Assembly (NCBI GenBank): GCA_030645675.1
Contig: JAUSLQ010000207.1
Location: forward strand, 29,906-93,905
Source: Actinomycetota bacterium
GTDB lineage: Bacteria > Actinomycetota > Acidimicrobiia > Acidimicrobiales > Ilumatobacteraceae
Length of the DNA stretch: 64,000 nucleotides
Direction: 5' to 3'
Part shown: piece by piece, positions 35,411 through 43,058 of the stretch
How the letters are laid out: each line of letters starts with the position of its first letter
Position numbering within the stretch: the stretch's first letter is position 1
Notes under the pieces: model-generated
What the model saw: the letters and a program-made list of their open reading frames with translations, nothing else
The model's database searches: none
Told to the model about the DNA's origin: nothing
Translations under genes and position numbers: made by a program

Positions 35411-35574
35411 GAATCGACTCTACGACGCGCCGTTGTGGCCCGGGCGTGCGTCACCTGCGAAATCAGACGGCCTGCACCGGACCTCCACACGTTCTGCACA
35501 CCGTGTCGGCACAGTGCTCGACCAGTGGGGCGCAGACGCGCACCCGAGACGTACACCCAGAAGAGGACCATCCA

Positions 35575-36045
35575 ATGACGCACACAGTTCGACGCTTCCC
35601 GTTGATCGCAGGCATCGTGGCTCTGGCCGCCCTTGTCGCCGCGTGTGGACAGACCCGCGAGTCCGGCTCCTCCGCCACCGTCGATGCTGGCGTCGGCCCG
35701 GCGGGCGCGAGGACCGTCGACATCGCCATGGAAGACATCAAGTTCGACCAGACGACGCTCACGGTCAAGACAGGAGAGACCATCGACTTCCGGTTCACCA
35801 ACACCGGTCAAGTCCCCCATGACGCCTTCATCGGCGACGCCGCCGCTCAGATGGAACACGACACCGAGATGGCCGAGATGGGCGAAGCAAGCGAACATCC
35901 AATGGAAGATGCGGCAGTCGTGGTGCAACCGGGCGACTCCGGGGAACTGTCGTACACCTTCACCGAGCCCGGGACCTACGAGGTCGGCTGCCACCAGCCC
36001 GGCCACTACGGAGCCGGAATGAAGATCGACGTCACCGTCGAGTGA
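35575..36045 (+). CDS. Cupredoxin-domain lipoprotein
   Basis: 156 aa from the ATG at 35575 behind AAGAGGACC. A lipobox LVAAC near residue 24 gives a membrane-anchored protein. The C-terminal cupredoxin fold carries the copper ligands His (VPHDAF), Cys, His and Met (GCHQPGHYGAGM). A His/Met/Glu-rich loop (MEHDTEMAEMGEASEHPM) is inserted between the first ligand and the rest. It probably holds or carries copper outside the cell. It lies 59 bp upstream of the CopB promoter on the same strand. Confidence 0.87.
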   Translation: MTHTVRRFPLIAGIVALAALVAACGQTRESGSSATVDAGVGPAGARTVDIAMEDIKFDQTTLTVKTGETIDFRFTNTGQVPHDAFIGDAAAQMEHDTEMAEMGEASEHPMEDAAVVVQPGDSGELSYTFTEPGTYEVGCHQPGHYGAGMKIDVTVE

Positions 36046-36070
36046 CCGGGTGCACATCGCCACATGGACG

Positions 36071-36098
36071 TTGACACCATACCCCAGGGGGGTATGCT
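36071..36098 (+). promoter_or_regulatory. CsoR-type operator inside a leaderless copB promoter
   Basis: A -35 TTGACA (36071-36076) and -10 TATGCT (36093-36098), 16 bp apart, enclose the palindrome CATACCCC-AGG-GGGGTATG (36078-36096) with perfect 8-base arms. This matches the C/G-rich copper operator bound by CsoR-family repressors. The predicted transcript start coincides with the ATG at 36105. Confidence 0.82.
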
Positions 36099-36104
36099 CG
36101 CGAT

Positions 36105-38249
36105 ATGAACGCGCACTCCACGAACGAGCATCCAGGAGCGGACGCGGCCCACTCTGATCACGATCAGCACGCCGGCGATCACCAACACCACCACGACGAC
36201 CAGGCTGCGCCGAATGTGCACGGCGGGCACGCAGGGCACGACAAGCACGCCGGACACGACCCAGAGACGTTCCGCCGCCGTTTCTGGCTCACCCTGCTGA
36301 TCTCGCTCCCGGTCATCGCCACCAGCGAGATGATCATGGACTGGTTCGGCTACGAGCTCTCCGGTGTCACATGGGTCGGCCCGGTGCTCGGCACGTTCGT
36401 GTTCCTCTGGGGCGGCTGGCCGTTCCTCAAAGGCGCCGGCGACGAAGTACGCGACCAGGCACCGGGGATGATGCTGCTGATCGCGATGGCGATCACCGTC
36501 GCGTGGGCTTCGTCGATGGCATCGAGCCTCGGGTGGTTCGACCTCGAGTTCTGGTGGGAACTGGCCGCGCTGGTCACCATCATGCTGCTCGGCCACTGGC
36601 AGGAGATGAAGGCAATCGGCCAAGCACAGGGTGCACTCGCTGCCCTTGCAGCTCTGCTCCCCGACGAAGCCGAAGTGATCGAGGACGGCACCACACGGAC
36701 CGTCGGTCTCAGTGATCTTCGCGAAGGCCAACTCGTGCTCGTTCGTGCCGGTGGACGTGTCCCGGCCGACGGGACGATCGAGGACGGCGAAGCCGAGCTC
36801 GACGAGTCGATGATCACCGGAGAGTCGAAGGCGGCCGTCAAAGCGGTCGGCGACCGCGTCGTGGCCGGCACCGTCTCGACCGACTCCTCGATCCGGATCC
36901 GGATCTCCGCAGTCGGCGACAACACGGCCCTCGCCGGGATTCAACGTCTCGTCGCCGAAGCCCAAGCATCGAACAGCCGCGCTCAGGTCCTGGCCGATCG
37001 TTTCGCCAAGTGGTTGTTCTACATCGCCACCGCAGCTGCGGTGATCACGTTCATCGCATGGTCGATCGCCGGTGACACCGACCAGGCCATTACCAGCACC
37101 GTCACGGTCCTCGTCATCGCCTGCCCACACGCCCTCGGCCTCGCCATCCCACTCGTGATCGCGCTGTCCACAGCCGTGTCGGCCCGCAACGGCATACTCG
37201 TCAAAGACCGTCTCGCCCTGGAACGCATGCGCACCATCACGGCCGTGCTGTTCGACAAGACCGGCACTCTGACCGAAGGCCGCCACGTCGTCACCGGCGT
37301 CGCCGGCCACGACATGTCGACCGACGAGGTCCTGCGCCTCGCAGGTGGCGTCGAACTGGACAGCGAACACCCGCTCGCCCGAGCGATCGTCACCGCCGCA
37401 CGCGAACGCGGCGACATCGCCCACGCATCCGACTTCCGAGCGATCACCGGCCGCGGCGTCGAGGCGATCATCGACCGCCGCCGCTACGCAGTCGGCGGCC
37501 CCGGCCTGCTCCGCGAACGTTCACTCGACATCCCCGAATCGATCCGCAGCGACATCGAGACATGGGCCAGCCGGGGCGCAGCCGTGCTGCATCTCGTTCG
37601 AGACGACCAGATCATCGGCGCCCTCGCGCTCGAGGACAAGATCCGCCCCGAGGCCCGCCAAGCAGTCATCGATCTCCACCACATCGGGATCGAACGAGTC
37701 GTGATGATCACCGGCGACGCCCGCCAGGTCGCCGACGCAGTCGCCGCCGAACTCGGCATCGACGAGGTCTTCGCCGAGGTGCTCCCGGAGGACAAGCAGA
37801 ACAAGGTCGCCGAACTTCAAGCTCGCGGCTACAAGGTCGCGATGGTCGGCGACGGCGTCAACGACGCCCCCGCCCTGGCCCGCGCCGACGTCGGCTTGGC
37901 GATCGGTGCCGGCACCGATGTCGCCATCGAATCCGCTGGCGTGGTCCTCGCCGGCAACGACCCACGCGCAGTGGTCGGGGTCATCAGACTGTCGAAGGCG
38001 ACGTACCGCAAGATGCGCCAGAACCTGGCATGGGCGGCGGGCTACAACATCGTCTCCATCCCGCTCGCCGCCGGCGCGCTCGCATGGGCCGGCATCACAC
38101 TCGCACCAGCAGTCGGCGCCATCCTGATGAGCCTGTCCACCATCGTCGTCGCCCTCAACGCACAAACGCTCCGTCGGGTCCAGCTGCGCCCCGACGAAGC
38201 GAACGAACTCGTCGGCACGAGTCCGGCGCACTCTGCGACGACGCCGTAG
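36105..38249 (+). CDS. copB: Copper-translocating P-type ATPase (CopB type)
   Basis: 714 aa. A His-rich N-terminus (residues about 1-50) replaces the CxxC metal-binding domains. Core motifs: TGES near 238, the membrane CPH metal site (VIACPHALGLAIP near 338), DKTGT phosphorylation site near 383, HP motif in DSEHPLA, and GDGVNDAP near 582. CPH marks the P1B-3 (CopB) class that exports Cu. It is probably expressed from a leaderless, CsoR-type-controlled promoter. Its stop touches the convergent M56 stop. Confidence 0.92.
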   Translation: MNAHSTNEHPGADAAHSDHDQHAGDHQHHHDDQAAPNVHGGHAGHDKHAGHDPETFRRRFWLTLLISLPVIATSEMIMDWFGYELSGVTWVGPVLGTFVFLWGGWPFLKGAGDEVRDQAPGMMLLIAMAITVAWASSMASSLGWFDLEFWWELAALVTIMLLGHWQEMKAIGQAQGALAALAALLPDEAEVIEDGTTRTVGLSDLREGQLVLVRAGGRVPADGTIEDGEAELDESMITGESKAAVKAVGDRVVAGTVSTDSSIRIRISAVGDNTALAGIQRLVAEAQASNSRAQVLADRFAKWLFYIATAAAVITFIAWSIAGDTDQAITSTVTVLVIACPHALGLAIPLVIALSTAVSARNGILVKDRLALERMRTITAVLFDKTGTLTEGRHVVTGVAGHDMSTDEVLRLAGGVELDSEHPLARAIVTAARERGDIAHASDFRAITGRGVEAIIDRRRYAVGGPGLLRERSLDIPESIRSDIETWASRGAAVLHLVRDDQIIGALALEDKIRPEARQAVIDLHHIGIERVVMITGDARQVADAVAAELGIDEVFAEVLPEDKQNKVAELQARGYKVAMVGDGVNDAPALARADVGLAIGAGTDVAIESAGVVLAGNDPRAVVGVIRLSKATYRKMRQNLAWAAGYNIVSIPLAAGALAWAGITLAPAVGAILMSLSTIVVALNAQTLRRVQLRPDEANELVGTSPAHSATTP

Positions 38250-39119
38250 TCAGTGCGGACAGAGCGCGGTCAGCAACTGTTCCAGATGGTGCAACTGGTA
38301 GACGCTGAAGCCGGCGGTCACGACGATGCTCGCCCACAGCGCAAGGACCTGACCGCGATGTGGGTTCGGGATCGGCGGGTCGAGCAGCGCCCCCATCCGT
38401 GACGCGATCCCGAGCCCCGAGAAACCTGCGACCGTGGGCGGGTTGGTCTGCAGTGCCACCTTGCCGAGGGTGATCGCGACCAGCCGGCGATCACCGCACG
38501 CAGCGGCAGCGGCCTCATCCGCCCATCGCTCGATGGAGTAGTTCACCCGCTTGGCCAGGGCTCGCAACGGTGGCAGCACCGCGGCGGCGAGCTCGGCCGC
38601 GAGCAGATAGCGGTCGTGCCGGTAGTGGGCATGTGCTCGCTCGTGCGCGACCACGATCCGTTGCTCCTCGTCGTCGAGCAATTCGACCATCGCGGTCGAG
38701 ATCACGATCTGTCCCGCCCGGCCGGGCAAGGTCACCGCGTACGGCTTGTGGCTGTGAGCGACGTGAATCGGACGCGGGTGCTCGACCCGGAGTGTCCGGT
38801 GCTGGCGCAACAACCTGAACGCCCTCACTGCGCCCACGGTGATCAACACGACCACCGGACCGCCGAGCCACGCCGGCACAGAGCCGTGGAGCCCCATTGC
38901 CTGCGCACACCACTCGAACCCGAACCCGATCACCGGCGCGTGCGCCAAAAATGCAACGGCGACGACCAACGCGGTCGGAAGGGCAGCGACGACCACGAGG
39001 ACGAGCGAGATCGTGACGAACCGGGTGGCCAGCCGCGGAGGGAGACGCCGATGCGCCGACGTAGCGACGGCGGCGACGACGAGGGTCACCAGCAACGGAA
39101 ACGCCAGTGAACCCAGCAT
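38250..39119 (-). CDS. M56 (BlaR1-like) membrane metallopeptidase
   Basis: 289 aa with about four membrane helices and a zinc protease site VVAHERAHAHYRHD (HExxH near residue 160), plus a downstream Glu in IERWADEAAA. It lacks the penicillin-binding sensor domain of full BlaR1. It overlaps the BlaI-type repressor gene by one base. By analogy with BlaR1-BlaI, it may cleave the repressor when its signal (here perhaps copper) is present. Confidence 0.85.
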   Translation of the reverse strand: MLGSLAFPLLVTLVVAAVATSAHRRLPPRLATRFVTISLVLVVVAALPTALVVAVAFLAHAPVIGFGFEWCAQAMGLHGSVPAWLGGPVVVLITVGAVRAFRLLRQHRTLRVEHPRPIHVAHSHKPYAVTLPGRAGQIVISTAMVELLDDEEQRIVVAHERAHAHYRHDRYLLAAELAAAVLPPLRALAKRVNYSIERWADEAAAAACGDRRLVAITLGKVALQTNPPTVAGFSGLGIASRMGALLDPPIPNPHRGQVLALWASIVVTAGFSVYQLHHLEQLLTALCPH

Positions 39120-39490
39120 CAGTGCTTGTCCTTGTCGGACTTGGCCCTGTCGAGCATGGTCTTGATCGCCTTGGCCTCTTTCGCCGGCAGCCCACCGATG
39201 AACCTGCTCAACACCTGGGCACGATCCGACGACGAGTCGAGCAGCTCGCTGATGCGCCGCACCGCAAGATCGGGTTCGTCGACCGCCGCCGAGTAAGCGA
39301 ATGCTCGGCCCGCAGGAGTGCGCACGACCAAACCCTTGGCCTGCAACCGGGTGAGGATCGTCGCCACACTGGTGTAGGCGTATCCGGCATCGAGTTGCTC
39401 GTTGATCTCGCCAGGCAGCAGCGGGCCGTCAGCGGCCCACAACACGCGCAGCACGTCGGCTTCCAAAGCACCATCGGGTCGTCGTGTCAT
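39119..39490 (-). CDS. BlaI/MecI/CopY-family repressor
   Basis: 123 aa from the ATG at 39490, behind GGAGGATGTGC. A winged helix (EADVLRVLWAADGPLLPGEI; YTSVATILTRLQAKGLV) is followed by a dimerisation tail. No CxCxxxxCxC copper motif of true CopY is visible, so derepression probably depends on the M56 protease. Its predicted boxes (TACA-N3-TGTA) lie in its own divergent promoter and before the DUF305 gene. Confidence 0.88.
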   Translation of the reverse strand: MTRRPDGALEADVLRVLWAADGPLLPGEINEQLDAGYAYTSVATILTRLQAKGLVVRTPAGRAFAYSAAVDEPDLAVRRISELLDSSSDRAQVLSRFIGGLPAKEAKAIKTMLDRAKSDKDKH

Positions 39491-39534
39491 GCACATCCTC
39501 CACGGGGCGCCGCCCATTCGCGAACGACCTCGAA

Positions 39535-39554
39535 TATACTTCTACATCGTGTAG
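39535..39554. promoter_or_regulatory. BlaI/CopY-type box and -10 in the blaI-copCD divergent promoter
   Basis: The palindrome CTACA-TCG-TGTAG (39542-39554) directly follows a -10-like TATACT (39535-39540), oriented toward copCD. It matches the TACAnnTGTA core of BlaI/CopY operators with a 3-base centre. The box would cover the start of copCD transcription and lies 52 bp from the repressor start. Confidence 0.75.
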
Positions 39555-39592
39555 TTGCTCTGCTGTCGGGGCACTGCCGGACTCGACAGCCT

Positions 39593-41071
39593 ATGTCTCG
39601 CACACTCCCCCGCTGCCTCGCCCTGCTGGCACTGGCACTGTGCGCCGCGATCGCCGGTGTCGTCGGATTGCCGGCGGGCACCGCATCGGCGCACAACACG
39701 CTGGTCTCCAGCGACCCGGTCGATGGTTCCGAGTTGTTCGTCGTGCCGGTGAAGATCACGTGGGTCTTCGACAAGGCAGTACCGCTGGAGACGATGACGA
39801 TCACCCTGATCGACGCGACCGGTGCCCGTAGCGAGCTGAGTGGCTCGACCCACGGCGCTGCCGGCGACACCGAGGTCGTCACGCCGCTTCCGCCCCTGCT
39901 GCCCGGGCCGGTCTCCATACGGTGGCGTCTCGTTGGACCCGACGGTCACCCCATCACCGGTCGCGTCGACTTCACGATCACCGCGCCAACCCCGACCACC
40001 GTGGCCGCCGCCGCCACACCAGCACCAGCGGTCGCCACAACTACACCGTCGGCCACGACGCCTGCGACAGTCGGCGGCTCATCACTCGATCAGGGCGATG
40101 GGTCGTACTCGACACCAACGTTCATGCGCTGGGTCCTGCGCTACGCCTCCTACCTGGCGATCATGGCCATCGTCGGGATCCTCCTCACCACTGCGTACGT
40201 GTGGACCGGTGCCGGTGGTCACCCGATCCTGCGGCGCATCCTCAACCGGGCACTGTTCGCCACCGCTGCACTCGGGTTCCTGCAGTTGCTCGTGGTCGCG
40301 TCCGACATCAGCGGCGAGGCCCCATGGTCATCGTTTGGGTCGATCGACGCCGCCACGACCACCGATGCCGGGATGGCGTTCGCGATCCGCATCGCCCTCG
40401 CAGTCGCGATGTGGCTGGTGCTGTTCCGCGCCGACATCGTTCATCGCGACGTGTACTGGACCGCCGTCTCACTGCCCGAACTTGGGCTGCTCGCCACATG
40501 GGCCTTCGCCGGCCACTCACGATCGATGCGTTGGCCCGCGATCGGTGTCGCCACCGACGTCGCTCACCACGCCGCCGCAGCAGCCTGGATCGCCGGGCTT
40601 GCGATCGTCGGCTGGATCGTGATCCCCGCGACGACACCGGACGTGCTCGTGCCGGCGGTCCGTCGCTTCTCGCGGGTGGCGGCGGTCAGCGTGGCGGTCC
40701 TCGTCGTCACCGGGCTCGTCCAGAGCGTGCGACTCGTCGGCAGCCCGATGGACCTGCTCGACGCCAACCACGGCCGTTACCTCCTCGCGAAGATCGTGGT
40801 CCTCGCAGTGATGCTCGGCATCGCCAACGCCAACCGCCGACGAGTGGATCACCGCCTCGACGACCCCGACGGCTTGGGTCGCCACACCGGCCCGCTCCGC
40901 CAGGCGATCGTCACCGAGTTCGCGATCGGGCTCGTCATCGTCGGAATCACTGCCGCGATGGTCGTTTCCCCGCCGTCCTCGAGCCAGACCGAGACCGGCG
41001 CGCCCCTCGACACCCGCTTCACTTCTATACTACATGATGTAGTAATCACCCCCGAAAGGCCCACTCGATGA
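39593..41071 (+). CDS. CopC-CopD fusion copper protein
   Basis: 492 aa. A signal peptide ends near residue 35 (GTASAHNTLV), giving a mature protein that begins with the CopC copper-site His. The CopC domain (about 35-130) includes GPDGHPITGRVDF. A Thr/Ala/Pro linker leads to a CopD domain (about 180-470) with eight or so membrane helices. CopC-CopD proteins bind copper outside and move it across the membrane. The 3' end contains the promoter and cop-box of the DUF305 gene and overlaps it by 4 bp. Confidence 0.88.
   Translation: MSRTLPRCLALLALALCAAIAGVVGLPAGTASAHNTLVSSDPVDGSELFVVPVKITWVFDKAVPLETMTITLIDATGARSELSGSTHGAAGDTEVVTPLPPLLPGPVSIRWRLVGPDGHPITGRVDFTITAPTPTTVAAAATPAPAVATTTPSATTPATVGGSSLDQGDGSYSTPTFMRWVLRYASYLAIMAIVGILLTTAYVWTGAGGHPILRRILNRALFATAALGFLQLLVVASDISGEAPWSSFGSIDAATTTDAGMAFAIRIALAVAMWLVLFRADIVHRDVYWTAVSLPELGLLATWAFAGHSRSMRWPAIGVATDVAHHAAAAAWIAGLAIVGWIVIPATTPDVLVPAVRRFSRVAAVSVAVLVVTGLVQSVRLVGSPMDLLDANHGRYLLAKIVVLAVMLGIANANRRRVDHRLDDPDGLGRHTGPLRQAIVTEFAIGLVIVGITAAMVVSPPSSSQTETGAPLDTRFTSILHDVVITPERPTR
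41026..41044 (+). promoter_or_regulatory. BlaI/CopY-type box and -10 before the DUF305 gene
   Basis: A perfect palindrome TACTACA-TGA-TGTAGTA (41028-41044) overlaps a -10 TATACT (41026-41031). It lies inside the last codons of copCD, 23 bp before the DUF305 ATG. The -10/box layout matches that at 39535-39554, so the two promoters are probably controlled by the same repressor. Confidence 0.82.
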
Positions 41072-41670
41072 TTCATCGCCTCGCTCTACCTGCCATCGCC
41101 CTCACACTCGTCGCCACGCTCGCTGCGTGCGGCTCCGACCACTCCTCAATGGCCAACACCACCCCGGCCACAGAAACCCCGGGCGGATCCATTGCACCAG
41201 TGGCGCTCAACGCGGCCGACATCGAGTTCGCACAAGGGATGATCGCCCACCACGAGCAAGCGATCGAGATGGCCGAGATCGCACTCGACCCCAAGGTCGG
41301 CGCCAGCCCCGAGGTCATCGACCTCGCCACCAGGATCAAAGGTGCCCAGGACCCCGAAGTCGAGCTGATGACCGGCTGGCTCACAGCCGCGGGTCAGCCC
41401 GTCATGATGGACTCTTCCGACGGCCACGACATGTCGTCGATGGACGGCATGATGACCGTCGAGCAGATGGACACCATGGCGGCAATGACCGGCACGGATT
41501 TCGACCAGACCTGGCTCGAGATGATGATCGCCCACCACGAAGGCGCGATCAGCCAGTCCGAGACCGTGAAGGCGGAAGGCTCCAACGCCGACGTGCTCGC
41601 CCTCGCCGACCAGATCATCACCGCCCAGCAAGGCGAGATCACCGAGATGCAAGCCCTTCTCCAGGGCTGA
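41068..41670 (+). CDS. DUF305-family lipoprotein
   Basis: 200 aa. Lipobox TLAAC near residue 20. Two DUF305 four-helix units carry the family signature: FAQGMIAHHEQAIEMAEIA near 55 and LEMMIAHHEGAISQSE near 150. Between them is a Met/His/Asp-rich loop (DSSDGHDMSSMDGMM). Members are found with copper genes and may bind copper through the HH and Met residues. It is coupled to copCD by ATGA and also has its own cop-box promoter. Confidence 0.88.
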   Translation: MIHRLALPAIALTLVATLAACGSDHSSMANTTPATETPGGSIAPVALNAADIEFAQGMIAHHEQAIEMAEIALDPKVGASPEVIDLATRIKGAQDPEVELMTGWLTAAGQPVMMDSSDGHDMSSMDGMMTVEQMDTMAAMTGTDFDQTWLEMMIAHHEGAISQSETVKAEGSNADVLALADQIITAQQGEITEMQALLQG

Positions 41671-41698
41671 GCGTCCACTCCCCCGTACCATCCACCCG

Positions 41699-41920
41699 AT
41701 GTCCACCGCCTCACCACAGCGCCGGACCTTCACGGCCGGTGGGAGCCAGTCAGTGCCCGTCGGCCTCACCGGCGTCCGATGGTCGGACGGCACCGTCGAG
41801 TGCCGCTTCCGATTGAGCCATCCCGCCGGCTCGCTCGTAGCGGCCGACGGCGACGTCGGCGTCATCCTCACCGAACTCGACGCGGCCTGCACCGTCTGCT
41901 CTGACGCCTGCGCCGGCTGA
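41699..41920 (+). CDS. Small hypothetical protein (73 aa), Cys-rich tail
   Basis: 73 aa starting MSTASPQRRTFTAGG and ending ACTVCSDACAG with three Cys. Codon use resembles the neighbours. A TACCAT box (41686-41691) ends 8 bases before the ATG, fitting the leaderless pattern of other genes here. There is no membrane segment. Family unknown; the terminal CxxC-like Cys could bind metal. It is the last gene before the tRNA-linked islands. Confidence 0.5.
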   Translation: MSTASPQRRTFTAGGSQSVPVGLTGVRWSDGTVECRFRLSHPAGSLVAADGDVGVILTELDAACTVCSDACAG

Positions 41921-42017
41921 GCACACGGCCCGCACGTTTCGCTCGAGCGCCCTGGCTGCCTCGCCGCCGACACGATCGCGCCACGCCCGCAGCGCGGTTC
42001 GAACGCCCACCACCGGC

Positions 42018-42128
42018 GAGATCATCCGCACACTCACCCTCGACCCAACACGCCACTACCGAGGCACCGGACAACCACCCGGCGGCCCCAAAGGACCCCG
42101 AAGAACGAAACAACCCGAACCCCAATGA
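42018..42128 (+). pseudogene. Transposase C-terminal remnant
   Basis: The frame GEIIRTLTLDPTRHYRGTGQ, then PPGGPKGPRR and a TGA at 42126, resembles the tail of IS481-type transposases (LTLDPTR-Y motif). Upstream codons do not continue the match. It lies at the outer edge of the tRNA-linked islands, where IS debris is common. A CGAACCC/GGGTTCG hairpin (42116-42135) and a GTCCTG/CAGGAC inverted repeat (42149-42163) follow. No other gene is seen in 41921-42165. Confidence 0.4.
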
Positions 42129-42165
42129 GGGTTCGGATCGTTCCTACGTCCTGAGACAGGACATT

Positions 42166-42208
42166 GCGCCCCCGGTAGGAATCGAACCTACGACCTGCGG
42201 TTTAGGAA
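42166..42208. repeat. tRNA-Arg 3'-end copy (att site), outer
   Basis: 43 bp identical to 48068-48110, the 3' part of the tRNA-Arg(CCT) gene from the anticodon loop to the last base. Only this part is present, so it is an attachment site and not a gene. It marks the outer boundary of the older (42.2-46.1 kb) island. From 42209 to 42336 the sequence is collinear with 46119-46246. No gene is seen in 42209-42546. Confidence 0.88.
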
Positions 42209-42315
42209 TGAGCGCGAGGAGGCCTCGTTCAATCGGTTCAAGTCGCATCTGACCTGCTCACCTCCGGCCTTCTCCTCGTCTGACCTCGTTGAACACCATG
42301 CAGTAGCTCGCGGTG

Positions 42316-42336
42316 GATGGACAACGGGATGGACAA
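42316..42336 (+). repeat. Paired GATGGACAA repeats (possible integrase arm sites)
   Basis: Two direct copies of GATGGACAA (42316-42324, 42328-42336), 12 bp apart, start 108 bp from the att core. The same pair is at 46226-46234 and 46238-46246, also 108 bp from its core. An inverted pair of the same word flanks 46003-46007 (45994-46016). Short direct repeats at fixed distance from a core suit arm-type sites of a tyrosine integrase. Confidence 0.5.
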
Positions 42337-42546
42337 CTCGCTTCGCGCTGAGCATCCGCGACTTGGCGACCAGGTGCGCAAGAGCGTCGGCGAAGACCGC
42401 ACGTCGAGGCATCAGTGAGCGCGGCGCAGGTCTGCTGAAGGCGGTGGCCGACGGTACTCCTGCGCGGCCAACCAGCGGAATCGTCCCGACGACAGCGGGA
42501 CAGTGGTCACTGGCGCCCGGGACACGGAAGCGCAGATGCTCCGCAC

Positions 42547-43035
42547 ATGCATCACACCATGTCCCCAATCCGCCGATCCCTTGCTCTCGTCTCGCTCAGC
42601 GTGCTTCCCATGGGTGCCCTCGTCGCTTGCGGCGACGACGAGGAGAAGGCGAGTGTCACCCACGACGAGTTCATCGCCGCCGCGTGCGAGCAGCTGAAGG
42701 GCGTCGATCCCGGGTTCGAACAGTTCTTCGCCGATCACCCCGAGCCCACGCTCGCGGATTGGGTCGAGTTCCTGCCGCGCGTCGAGAGCGAGTTCGACGA
42801 GTTGATCGCTGTCGGAGACCTACCCCGACCCGAGGGCGAAGAGGACACCATCCAGGCCGCGATCGATGCGATGGTGGCCGCCAAGGCCAACTTCACCGTC
42901 GCGCTCGAAGCGGCCAAGGCGGGCGACGAAGACGCGTTCCACGCCAGCGAGGAACTGACCGGTGGTCTCATCGAGAAGATGGAAGCGGCGTTGGACGACG
43001 TGGACGACTCCGAGTGTCCTGGCACGGAGGAGTGA
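42547..43035 (+). CDS. Small lipoprotein, function unknown
   Basis: 162 aa from ATG 42547 (a second ATG at 42559 is equally good). A signal sequence with lipobox LVACG near residue 28 is followed by an acidic helical domain (FEQFFADHPEPTLADWVEFL, AIDAMVAAKANFTVALEAAK). It resembles the lipoprotein at 48440-48868 in general style. It lies 23 bp before a sensor kinase and may be its cargo or an extracytoplasmic partner. No family recognised. Confidence 0.65.
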   Translation: MHHTMSPIRRSLALVSLSVLPMGALVACGDDEEKASVTHDEFIAAACEQLKGVDPGFEQFFADHPEPTLADWVEFLPRVESEFDELIAVGDLPRPEGEEDTIQAAIDAMVAAKANFTVALEAAKAGDEDAFHASEELTGGLIEKMEAALDDVDDSECPGTEE

Positions 43036-43058
43036 GCGAGCGACGTAGTGTGCGCCCG

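Noticed and set aside
36006-37424. 472-codon minus-strand frame opposite copB
   Set aside because: Antisense of the CopB motifs; no start signal or family pattern.
42166-42240. Second and third tRNA-Arg genes (at 42166 and 46076)
   Set aside because: Only the 3' 43 bases of the tRNA are present; acceptor 5' strand, D-arm and 5' anticodon stem are missing, so these are att sites.
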